Positions 1 to 6,000 of a stretch of 6,000 nt of DNA are shown here, piece after piece. Position numbers and translations under genes: made by a program. This DNA is from Spirochaetales bacterium. Lineage in GTDB: Bacteria; Spirochaetota; Spirochaetia; Sphaerochaetales; Sphaerochaetaceae. The notes beneath the pieces were generated by a model, which worked only from the letters and a program-made list of their open reading frames with translations, made no database searches and was not told the origin of the DNA. The stretch lies in NCBI GenBank assembly GCA_022785155.1, contig JALFRH010000024.1:1-6000 (forward strand), in the 5' to 3' direction. Within the stretch, counting starts at the first letter, position 1, and the number at the start of each line of letters is the position of its first letter.

Positions 1-5
1 CGCAA

Positions 6-1661
6 TCAGATGATTGTAATTCTTCCCTGAGGTGCACTGTATTCTTCGCCGACGTTTCCGCCAAGGAAGTCACAGATATAAGTGATGATGACCTGGTTAT
101 CCAACATTACGTTGTCAAGGATATACTGGTTGTCTGCGAACATTGTGTATCCGTCGCCCATATCCTGGAGCATATAGTTGTGGCATGCAACTGTATATGT
201 TGCCTCTGGATCGATTGGCTGCCATTCGCCATTCTTTTCAACGAAGACATCCTTGACCTTTCTCTCACCTTCGACATCGACGAAAAGTCCCTTGTCATCC
301 TTCTTTACAGAAGATGGGATGGATGTGTCGATTGTGAACTTGAGGCCAGATACCTGAAGGAATCCGCCGCTTTCTCCCACAGCCTTTCCGTCCTGAGCTG
401 CTACAGCCTGAGTATTTGCTACGCTGTGCTCAAGGGCATCAAGGATTTCCGCACCTGTTGCATAGCAGGAGCAGAGATAGTTGCCATATGGATGGACACT
501 GATCATGTTTGCAGTTGTAATATCGCCCTTCTTGATTGTTGCGCGGATACCACCACCGTTTACGAAGGCGATGTCTGTATCTGCAACAGCTCTGTAAGCA
601 TCTGCACAGAGGTCGCCGATTGCTGTTTCCCTGTTTCTGACAGCTCTTACACCGTTTTCATCTGTAATGGAGAGTTCGACGGCTGTGTGGGCGACTACTG
701 TATTTACCAGTGATTCATATTCGCTCTTAAGGTTGTCAATGAAAGCTGTAACTTCAGGATCCTTCTCCGCTTCACTTATCAGCTCAGCCTTGATGGAGCC
801 ATCCTTGGTGATTGTAAGCTTACCGATGGCGTTAAGCTTTGTTCCTGTCTGAGTATATACGACCCTCTTTCCACTCTTATCCGCAATAAGCTCGAATGGA
901 GCTGTTGTATGGGAGTGACCATCGATGAGAGCATCGATTCCTGTTGTGTTTGCAATAAGGTCTGTAGCTCTGTTTGGTTCACTTCCTTCTTCAACACCAA
1001 GGTGGGAAATGACGACTACAAAGTCAGCACCCTTTTCCCTCACTTCGTCGACTACGCTCTGGACTGTCTTGTAAAGATCTTCGCCAGCAGCAAAATCATA
1101 GACAAATTCATCGCCTTCCATGAAGTATCTTGGAGTGGACTTGGTGATTGATTCAGGAGTAGATACACCGATGAATGCAACGTCCAAAAAGCCATATCTC
1201 TCGATAGCATATGGAACTGTTTTCGCAAGAAGGTTTTTTCCGTTTCCTGTGTAAGTGATAGTTGCATTCAAATACTGGGCTTCAGCCTTCTCCAACAGTG
1301 AAGAAAGTACGTCTGTTCCATAGTCGAATTCATGGTTTCCAAGAACACAGAAGTCATATCCGACTTCGTTCATGATATCCACCAAGTACTCTCCCTTACT
1401 TACGGTACCGATTGTATCACCCTGGATAGCATCACCGGCATCTACAAGAACAACAAAGTTGTCTTTTTCCATCTCAGCCTTGTAGGTGGCAAGTCCAGCA
1501 TAGCCGATATTGTTGTCGATGGCGCAATGAACATCGTTTGTATAAAGGACAACGATGTCTTTCTGTGCTTCAAGGGCTTCAGCGGCACCCTGGGCGAAGA
1601 CCATTGTCAGACCGACAAAGGCAATAACCATGACCAGTGCAATTCTCTTGATTCTGTTCAT
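6..1661 (-). CDS. Secreted 5'-nucleotidase / 2',3'-cyclic-nucleotide phosphodiesterase (UshA/YfkN-like), complete
   Basis: This 551-residue protein should hydrolyse extracytoplasmic nucleotides (5'-nucleotides, possibly cyclic nucleotides or UDP-sugars) to nucleoside and phosphate for salvage. Residues 1-23 form a Sec signal peptide (basic N-terminus, hydrophobic core, VFA cleavage site) without a lipobox Cys, so it is probably periplasmic. The calcineurin-like metallophosphatase domain (about 35-290) has every dimetal motif: NDVH (D43, H45), GDAIQGD (D77), GNHEFDYG (108-115, with the catalytic Asn/His pair N109-H110), H220, and DGHSH (247-251). The C-terminal nucleotide-binding domain (about 320-551) has NRET (343-346), NGGGIR (368-373), HPYGN (390-394), GGFLQVSG (432-439) and GDGY (502-505). 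Length fits the family. The ATG at 1661 follows GGAGG (1668-1672) at a 6-base spacing. The family is certain; the exact substrate cannot be told from sequence. No functional link to the neighbouring regulator is evident. Confidence 0.95.
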   Translation of the reverse strand: MNRIKRIALVMVIAFVGLTMVFAQGAAEALEAQKDIVVLYTNDVHCAIDNNIGYAGLATYKAEMEKDNFVVLVDAGDAIQGDTIGTVSKGEYLVDIMNEVGYDFCVLGNHEFDYGTDVLSSLLEKAEAQYLNATITYTGNGKNLLAKTVPYAIERYGFLDVAFIGVSTPESITKSTPRYFMEGDEFVYDFAAGEDLYKTVQSVVDEVREKGADFVVVISHLGVEEGSEPNRATDLIANTTGIDALIDGHSHTTAPFELIADKSGKRVVYTQTGTKLNAIGKLTITKDGSIKAELISEAEKDPEVTAFIDNLKSEYESLVNTVVAHTAVELSITDENGVRAVRNRETAIGDLCADAYRAVADTDIAFVNGGGIRATIKKGDITTANMISVHPYGNYLCSCYATGAEILDALEHSVANTQAVAAQDGKAVGESGGFLQVSGLKFTIDTSIPSSVKKDDKGLFVDVEGERKVKDVFVEKNGEWQPIDPEATYTVACHNYMLQDMGDGYTMFADNQYILDNVMLDNQVIITYICDFLGGNVGEEYSAPQGRITII

Positions 1662-1668
1662 CTATTTC

Positions 1669-1715
1669 CTCCGAAATAAAGTTATCCGAAATAATCCGGA
1701 GTCTGTTACTCAGAC
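1669..1715 (-). promoter_or_regulatory. Nucleotidase mRNA leader with mutually exclusive hairpins around the Shine-Dalgarno
   Basis: The leader contains TTATTTCGGA twice (1685-1694 and 1670-1679, period 15), the second copy running into the Shine-Dalgarno GGAGG. Just upstream lies CTCCGGA (1695-1701). This strand can pair with the first copy (UCCGGA with UUCGGA, 1685-1690, loop UUAU), leaving the ribosome site free, or with the second copy (CUCCGGA with UUCGGAG, 1669-1675, one G-U pair), covering it. A third stem, GUCUG/CAGAC with a 5-base loop (1701-1715), sits at the predicted RNA 5' end, and an alternative GAGU/ACUC pairing (1708-1711 with 1699-1702) would also occupy the anti-Shine-Dalgarno strand. 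The pairings are visible in sequence. That they switch translation is inference, and the helices are short. It matches no riboswitch class I know. Confidence 0.35.
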
Positions 1716-1721
1716 AACAAG

Positions 1722-1750
1722 ATTATAAAGTAGAACAGATTCATAAGCAA
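1722..1750 (-). promoter_or_regulatory. Sigma-70-type promoter of the nucleotidase gene
   Basis: Read on the minus strand, a perfect TATAAT (-10, 1722-1727) lies exactly 17 bases downstream of TTGCTT (-35, 1745-1750; three of six consensus bases). This predicts a transcript starting near 1714-1716 with a leader of about 53 bases. The strong -10 suggests the gene is transcribed on its own even though the regulator gene ends only 132 bases upstream in the same direction. Assignment rests on motif match and spacing only. Confidence 0.6.
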
Positions 1751-1793
1751 TTATCGGGCTATAGTGCAGAATTATTTTTTAGAAAAAGATATT

Positions 1794-4700
1794 TCATATT
1801 CTATTCCTGCTTCTGATGTTTCCTGGAGGGAAGCCCTTCACCTTTCTGAAGACCCTGCAGAAGTATGCCTGATCCTGGAAACCGGTCATAGAAGCTATCT
1901 CACTTATGGAGGCGCCCGTCTCAAGCAGCAGCTTTGACGCTATCTGGATCCTGAATCTATTGAGATAGTCCCAAGGAGATAGCCCGACTTCCTTTCTGAA
2001 TATTCTTGTAAGATAGTCTTCGCTTATGTTGACGGAGGCCGCAATCTGCCATCTTGATACGGAATGAGTTGCATATTCGTTGAGATAGGCTATGGCTCTC
2101 TTGACCAATACGGATGTCAAAGGAGGCAGAAGCTCATCTCCTCCTATTAAGGAAACGACCCTTGTAATGAAGTCTTCACTCTCCGTTATGGAGGTATTGA
2201 CCATCAATACTTCAGGAAATGGACTAAGCTTTTCCGCGTCGTCCCTGGAAAACTTATCCTTCACCACAAGAATAGGTGTCTTTGAGAACTTTCTCTTTCT
2301 TCTGATGGATTCCACCACAAGAGGATCTATCTTCTGGATGATAAACAGAGCCGCAGACTTGGATTCATCCAATTCAGAAGGATCCTTGATTTCAAGAATG
2401 GTTCCGAAATCCTTAAGTTTTTCCAAAGTCTTCGGGAACTTACCGAAGGAATAGAATATAGCCCTGTCATTATGTAACAGAGCCCCCTCTACAGTGGTAT
2501 TCAAAGAAGAGCTGCTTTCCTTGCTTCCGTAACAGAGGAAAGGCATATCCTTGGTCTCTTTATGGTTTCTGAGGACTGTCAAAGCCACGTTGGAGGACTT
2601 GGATTCATCTTCGGTATTCCAAGCTATTGCAGAATATGAAGGAATATCACCTATTTTCTGAACCACATCCTCATACTTCATCCAAGAAATCTTTTCAAAG
2701 CCATAATCCTTAGGATTTATGTCATTGTCAGATGAAATGAAGAGAATGCCTTTGTCTCCGTTGGAGGAAGAAGGAAGACCTGAAATGGATGGAAATGGCA
2801 GAACGATATCCAGTTCCCCCTTTCCAAAACGGAAGGTTCCTCCATGAAGCACCATGATCTTCTCACACAAAAGCATGGAAGGTCCTTCGTAGGATATGGC
2901 TGAAACATCGAAGATATTTCCATATGTCCTTAAGACGAAGGCCTTTTCCTCAAGGAATATCTTCATGTTCAAGGAATCTCCTGCAACCCTTGCTTCAGAT
3001 GTCAGATAATCAAGTATCTCACATATCTTTCCCATATCCAGATTCAGGGCAGGGAGAAGAGATGGAGAGGATACTGATATTCCCCTATCCTCGATTTCCC
3101 TTAAGAGGAAAGAGCTTGGAGTGGTGCGCATATCTATGCTCAGTTCCCCTTTGTCTGAAAGGGAGAGCTGAAGAATATGCTCGGCCTTCGTCGATAGGGC
3201 CAAAAGTATCTTTTCGTCCAAATCCCCGCAGTCAGCCATGGCCTTGATGGCACTTAGAGGCTCTCGGAGATTCTCTGCCAACGTTGCGTAGAATTGGGAT
3301 GACTGTTTCTCCGCCTCCTCTGCCTTCTGGCTCTTTATGCAGGCTATTTTATAGAGGGAAATAGCCTGTAGTGTGGCAGATGTGTTTATTCTTATATTCT
3401 CCACCATCTCTGAAGAACAGGAATCATTCTTTACTATCATATATCCCATTACAGAGGAGTCGTAGAAGAGGGGAAGAACAATATATACTCCCCTTTCAAA
3501 TTCGTTCTCCATATCTTCAGGATAAAGCTTATTTGAATCGAAGAGCTGGCTTTCATCCCAAATCTTTCCTTCGGAGAATCCAGTGACCAGTCTGTTTCCT
3601 CCCTCCATATCGCTTAGAAAGATGAAGGCCTTTGAAATACCTAGCTCCGGGACTCTCTTGGAAAGGGTCGATCCCAAATCCCTGAAGGACAGAACCTTGA
3701 GCAAGTCTGCGCCCAGGGCGTTGAATACTTTGTTTTTTAAAGATGAGGATATATTTTTTGCGGCGGATACTCTTGCAGCCTGCTCCATAAGTATGTCATG
3801 GAGAAGAGTCATCTCTTCCAGTGAAAGCTCGCTGACATCCATCAGGATATGGGCCCATTTCACAATGGCGAAAAAGAGCTTCATGGTTCCACCATGTTTG
3901 AGATATCTCCAACAAAGCTCTTCATAGTGTCTCCGATTGGTCGAATCCACCGGAATCTTTTCCATGAACATATCCTTCAATAAATACATGACGACCTTTG
4001 CAGCTTCTTTGTCTGTCAGGCGATTAAAGATCCAAGTCTCGTAGTCTTCCCAGGTCTTTATGGTCTTCTGGGCTTTTTCAGCAGAGCCGAAGGGATCCTC
4101 GCACCCACAGGATCTTCTATAAAGAGGAATGGAGGGAAGAGATATATTGGGGAAGATTCCATCCCTGTCTTTTTCCATGTCTTCAATCAAGGAAAAGGAA
4201 GTCTCCACCATTTCCTTGAAAGGTATTCTTACAGTTGTGGATTCAACATAAGACAAATAGGCCTCAGGGGAATCATTGAAGCCTGCTGTAGCCACATCAT
4301 CAGGAACATAGTACCCCTTCTCCTCCAGATATATGGTGGCCATCCTGTTCATAAGGTCCGAGGGGCATACAAGGGCTGAAAAGTCCTTGGAAGGAACCAT
4401 GCCGTTCTTCTCTACAATCTCCTTTATGGCAGCCTCACCTTCCCCCCAAGCTGTAGGGGACGAGACAAGTTTAGGATTGAAGGCAATCGAGTTGTCACGA
4501 AGGGCATCAAGATAAGCCTGAAATCTATCCTGGGCGGATTCATGGTTCTCAGGCCCCCTCAGGAAGGCGATTTTCCTGGCTCCATGTCTTTTTATCATAT
4601 GCTCCACCATACGATAAGTACCGGAATAGGCATCGAAGTTGACGGAGGGAACACCTTCGACTTCGATTCCCATGGATATTACGGGCATAGTCTTTGACAG

Positions 4701-4973
4701 CATCTGGACAAAGGATTCTGCTTCTTTCCATGTGGCTGTACCTGCCAGAGTACTTCCCCATACCACAGCACCGTCGATATTCTCAGGAATGGCAAAGCGA
4801 TATATGGAATTTCTTAGATATTCATCAGCCTTTTTATATCCCAGTCTTCCTCCTGGGAAAACAAAGATAGAACTGTCTCCAGGCAAAAGAGAATCCTGGT
4901 TTATGTACTCCCACACTTGAACACCTGTACCCTGATGCAGGTTTGCTAGAATAAATCCAGTTTTTCGTGACAT
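1794..4973 (-). CDS. Giant soluble sensor-regulator: LacI/PBP1-like sugar-binding, GAF-like, pseudo-histidine kinase, pseudo-receiver(s), AraC-type HTH; complete
   Basis: Likely the transcription regulator of the divergent uronate gene, 1059 residues long. Residues about 5-295 resemble the LacI/PBP1 sugar-binding fold (a YRMVEHMIKRHGARKIAFLRG-like dimer/hinge stretch near 120-140, VATAGFND 227-234, closing RRSCGC 286-291) but lack a LacI-type N-terminal HTH. A helical segment (296-410) and a GAF-like domain (about 415-545) follow. A HisKA-like helix (about 556-605) reads ENLREPL at 567-573 where kinases have HELRTPL, so the phospho-accepting His is Glu567. An HATPase remnant (about 640-728) ends in LHGG (709-712). 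Residues 741-945 look like one or two receivers without phospho-Asp. The AraC HTH pair is 952-1053. No signal peptide or membrane segment is seen, so it is cytosolic. The ATG at 4973 is preferred because GAGGGGAG (4978-4985) precedes it; an in-frame TTG at 5042 has no ribosome site. The C-terminal HTH and N-terminal sugar fold are clear, the middle domains less so. Confidence 0.9.
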   Translation of the reverse strand: MSRKTGFILANLHQGTGVQVWEYINQDSLLPGDSSIFVFPGGRLGYKKADEYLRNSIYRFAIPENIDGAVVWGSTLAGTATWKEAESFVQMLSKTMPVISMGIEVEGVPSVNFDAYSGTYRMVEHMIKRHGARKIAFLRGPENHESAQDRFQAYLDALRDNSIAFNPKLVSSPTAWGEGEAAIKEIVEKNGMVPSKDFSALVCPSDLMNRMATIYLEEKGYYVPDDVATAGFNDSPEAYLSYVESTTVRIPFKEMVETSFSLIEDMEKDRDGIFPNISLPSIPLYRRSCGCEDPFGSAEKAQKTIKTWEDYETWIFNRLTDKEAAKVVMYLLKDMFMEKIPVDSTNRRHYEELCWRYLKHGGTMKLFFAIVKWAHILMDVSELSLEEMTLLHDILMEQAARVSAAKNISSSLKNKVFNALGADLLKVLSFRDLGSTLSKRVPELGISKAFIFLSDMEGGNRLVTGFSEGKIWDESQLFDSNKLYPEDMENEFERGVYIVLPLFYDSSVMGYMIVKNDSCSSEMVENIRINTSATLQAISLYKIACIKSQKAEEAEKQSSQFYATLAENLREPLSAIKAMADCGDLDEKILLALSTKAEHILQLSLSDKGELSIDMRTTPSSFLLREIEDRGISVSSPSLLPALNLDMGKICEILDYLTSEARVAGDSLNMKIFLEEKAFVLRTYGNIFDVSAISYEGPSMLLCEKIMVLHGGTFRFGKGELDIVLPFPSISGLPSSSNGDKGILFISSDNDINPKDYGFEKISWMKYEDVVQKIGDIPSYSAIAWNTEDESKSSNVALTVLRNHKETKDMPFLCYGSKESSSSLNTTVEGALLHNDRAIFYSFGKFPKTLEKLKDFGTILEIKDPSELDESKSAALFIIQKIDPLVVESIRRKRKFSKTPILVVKDKFSRDDAEKLSPFPEVLMVNTSITESEDFITRVVSLIGGDELLPPLTSVLVKRAIAYLNEYATHSVSRWQIAASVNISEDYLTRIFRKEVGLSPWDYLNRFRIQIASKLLLETGASISEIASMTGFQDQAYFCRVFRKVKGFPPGNIRSRNRI

Positions 4974-4992
4974 GAAGCTCCCCTCTTGTTCT

Positions 4993-5022
4993 ATAATAAC
5001 CCCAAGTGTTACACCAACGCAA
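4993..5022 (-). promoter_or_regulatory. Candidate promoter of the regulator gene
   Basis: On the minus strand TATTAT (4993-4998; five of six bases of the -10 consensus) lies 18 bases from TTGCGT (5017-5022; three of six of the -35 consensus). The spacer contains the TGGTGTAA motif, so a protein bound there would overlap RNA polymerase and could give autorepression. The -10 is fairly good and the -35 weak. If correct, the leader is very short (about 10-15 bases) and the upstream in-frame TTG at 5042 would not be transcribed, which supports the ATG at 4973. Confidence 0.4.
5009..5016 (-). repeat. TGGTGTAA motif, copy facing the regulator gene (candidate operator half-site)
   Basis: TGGTGTAA reads toward the regulator gene, its 5' end 43 bases before the ATG. 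It is preceded by ATTTT with 4 bases between, and overlaps a perfect short palindrome, GTGTAACAC on this strand (5006-5014). The same 8-mer occurs in the opposite orientation before uxaC. The identity is seen directly; a role as operator is inferred from position. Confidence 0.45.
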
Positions 5023-5054
5023 AATGTTTTCTCCTTATACAAAGTTCGGAAAAA

Positions 5055-5066
5055 CTGAAATATCAG
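5055..5066. repeat. Imperfect palindrome at the centre of the divergent region
   Basis: CTGAAATATCAG pairs in five of six positions and is centred at 5060, almost exactly midway between the two start codons and near the midpoint of the two TGGTGTAA copies. It could be a central operator or simply chance in AT-rich DNA. No known consensus supports it. Confidence 0.2.
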
Positions 5067-5097
5067 CCGTTCTTTTCATATAGACATATTTTAAAGG

Positions 5098-5105
5098 TGG
5101 TGTAA
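5098..5105 (+). repeat. TGGTGTAA motif, copy facing uxaC (candidate operator half-site)
   Basis: TGGTGTAA reads toward uxaC, its 5' end 48 bases before the ATG. It is preceded by ATTTT with 5 bases between and followed after 3 bases by TATAAG. It is the exact inverted partner of the copy at 5009-5016, 89 bases away centre to centre. AraC-family activators often bind just upstream of or against the -35 element, which fits the poor -35 sequence here. The operator role is inference. Confidence 0.45.
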
Positions 5106-5108
5106 TCC

Positions 5109-5114
5109 TATAAG
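5109..5114 (+). promoter_or_regulatory. uxaC: Weak -10 candidate for uxaC
   Basis: TATAAG matches five of six -10 bases, and TGTAAT (5101-5106) is an alternative that overlaps the TGGTGTAA motif. No convincing -35 lies 16-18 bases upstream of either; the best hexamer, TAGACA (5081-5086), is 22 or 14 bases away. This is what an activator-dependent promoter looks like, but the exact start site cannot be fixed from sequence. Confidence 0.25.
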
Positions 5115-5145
5115 TAACGGCATTTTACGCCAAGGAGTAACAACA

Positions 5146-6000
5146 ATGAAAAACTTTATGGACAAGGATTTCCTTCTGGAAACAGAAACAGCGAAAACTC
5201 TATATCACGATTACGCAGAGAAGATGCCTATCTTCGACTATCACTGCCACCTTATCCCTGAGCAGATTGCAAAAAATGTCAGATTTACAACTATTACAGA
5301 CGCATGGCTTGGTGGAGACCACTATAAGTGGAGACAGATAAGGACCTGTGGCTTCCCAGAAGAAAGAATCACTGGAAACGCCGATGCATGGTCAAAGTTC
5401 ACAGCTTGGGCCGAGACAATGGAAAATCTCATTGGAAACCCTCTCTACCATTGGACACATCTGGAACTTCAGAGATACTTCGGAATCAATGATATACTGA
5501 ATAGAAAGAATGCCAAAAAGATCTATGAAGAAGCAAACAAAAAGTTCAGCGAAGATCCAGATCTTACAGTCTGGGGAATCATGAAGAAGTTCAACGTATA
5601 TGCAGTGGGAACTACAGATGATCCTGCAGATGACCTCAAGTGGCACAAAGTAATCAGAGATGAAGGAAAATGCCCTGCAAAAGTCATCCCATCCTATCGC
5701 CCGGACAAGGCCCTCAACATCGACAAGCCTGATTTCGCTTCTTATATCGAGAAACTTGGAAAGAGTGCAGATATGGAAATCAAGAGTGTGGGAGATGTTG
5801 TAGATGCACTTGAAAAGAGACTTGATTTCTTTGTTGAAATGGGATGTAAGGCATCTGACCACGCCCTTATGACATGTCCAAGTACTTTCTGGAGCGAAGA
5901 GGATGTGGACAGAGTCTTCAAGAATAAGATCGGAGGCCAAGAGCCAACAGCAGTGGAAGCCGATGCCTACAGAACTTTCGTTCTCAGCAAGCTTGCAAGG
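5146..6000 (+). CDS. uxaC: Uronate (glucuronate/galacturonate) isomerase, N-terminal 285 residues, runs off the window
   Basis: UxaC (EC 5.3.1.12) is a cytoplasmic amidohydrolase-superfamily enzyme that converts D-glucuronate to D-fructuronate and D-galacturonate to D-tagaturonate, the first step of the hexuronate pathway leading to KDG. The visible part tracks E. coli UxaC closely from residue 1: FDYHCH (30-35, with the superfamily HxH metal pair H33/H35), WLGGDHYKWR (54-63), GNPLYHWTHLEL (97-108), GTTDDP (155-160), RPDKA (185-189) and SDHAL (237-241). The family is about 470 residues, so roughly 185 C-terminal residues lie beyond position 6000. The reading frame is open to the end. The ATG at 5146 follows AAGGAG (5132-5137) at an 8-base spacing and starts at the family's usual point. 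It is divergent from the sensor-regulator, which probably controls it; other uronate genes (uxuA, uxaB/uxuB, kdgK, transporter) might follow downstream. Confidence 0.97.
   Translation, partial: MKNFMDKDFLLETETAKTLYHDYAEKMPIFDYHCHLIPEQIAKNVRFTTITDAWLGGDHYKWRQIRTCGFPEERITGNADAWSKFTAWAETMENLIGNPLYHWTHLELQRYFGINDILNRKNAKKIYEEANKKFSEDPDLTVWGIMKKFNVYAVGTTDDPADDLKWHKVIRDEGKCPAKVIPSYRPDKALNIDKPDFASYIEKLGKSADMEIKSVGDVVDALEKRLDFFVEMGCKASDHALMTCPSTFWSEEDVDRVFKNKIGGQEPTAVEADAYRTFVLSKLAR

Larger units (their letters stand above)
4974..5145. promoter_or_regulatory. Divergent control region between the regulator gene and uxaC
   Basis: These 172 bases hold the start signals of two divergent genes and no gene of their own. 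Going from left to right they contain the regulator's ribosome site (4978-4985), a TATTAT -10 candidate facing left (4993-4998), a TGGTGTAA copy facing left (5009-5016), an imperfect palindrome near the middle (5055-5066), a TGGTGTAA copy facing right (5098-5105), a weak -10 candidate facing right (TATAAG, 5109-5114) and the uxaC ribosome site AAGGAG (5132-5137). Divergent placement of a sensor-regulator and a catabolic gene is a common sign that the regulator controls both. Confidence 0.75.

Noticed and set aside
180..713. 177-codon reading frame antisense to the nucleotidase gene
   Set aside because: The opposite strand encodes conserved nucleotidase motifs through the whole stretch; the cysteine-rich translation is typical of an antisense shadow.
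1740..1800. Transcription terminator after the regulator gene
   Set aside because: Only an ATAT/ATAT stem of about 4 bp near a T-run (around 1780-1797) can be drawn, with no GC-rich stem. Read-through into the nucleotidase gene cannot be excluded, but no terminator can be called.
4834..5022. Small minus-strand reading frame of 62 codons starting at a TTG behind AAGGAG
   Set aside because: An AAGGAG about 8 bases before the TTG is tempting for a leader peptide, but the frame mostly overlaps the start of the regulator gene, has no recognisable features and would need a transcript starting upstream of the best promoter.
4974..5042. Upstream in-frame TTG start that would add 23 residues to the regulator
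   Set aside because: No ribosome site precedes the TTG at 5040-5042, the extension has no domain character, and it would lie upstream of the candidate promoter. The ATG at 4973 has GAGGGGAG in front of it.
5392..5940. 182-codon reading frame antisense to uxaC
   Set aside because: It lies wholly within the highly conserved uxaC coding sequence, has no similarity I recognise and no ribosome site of note; it is a by-product of codon use.
1..6000. tRNA, rRNA, CRISPR arrays, insertion sequences or a defence system
   Set aside because: The three coding regions and two short intergenic regions account for essentially all bases. I see no regularly spaced repeats, transposase motifs or cloverleaf structures.

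Overview
The window carries two complete genes on the minus strand and the 5' part of a third on the plus strand, with no RNA genes, insertion sequences or CRISPR arrays that I can see. The moderate base composition and the secreted protein whose mature end begins QGAAE after a VFA cleavage site remind me of host-associated Spirochaetota (Treponema/Sphaerochaeta-like). This assignment is tentative and rests on style rather than on a marker gene.

Layout, left to right. Positions 6-1661 (minus): an exported 5'-nucleotidase/2',3'-cyclic phosphodiesterase of the UshA/YfkN type with all its metal motifs. Positions 1662-1793: its leader and promoter, with a perfect TATAAT and a leader in which one short strand can pair either with a decoy repeat or with the Shine-Dalgarno sequence. 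Positions 1794-4973 (minus): a 1059-residue soluble regulator that reads as a LacI/PBP1-type sugar-binding domain, a helical region, a GAF-like domain, a degenerate histidine kinase, one or two degenerate receiver domains and a C-terminal AraC-type DNA-binding domain. Positions 4974-5145: a divergent control region with two copies of TGGTGTAA, one facing each gene. Positions 5146-6000 (plus): the first 285 codons of uxaC (uronate isomerase), which runs off the window.

How they fit together: uxaC catalyses the first step of glucuronate/galacturonate catabolism. The large regulator is transcribed divergently from it and carries a sugar-binding fold on a cytoplasmic protein, so the simplest reading is a local sensor-regulator of a uronate (pectin or glucuronoxylan breakdown) locus. 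The most interesting object is this regulator: it looks like a whole hybrid two-component system collapsed into one protein, in which the phosphorelay domains are kept as folds but have lost their phosphorylation residues. The nucleotidase has its own promoter and is probably functionally separate.
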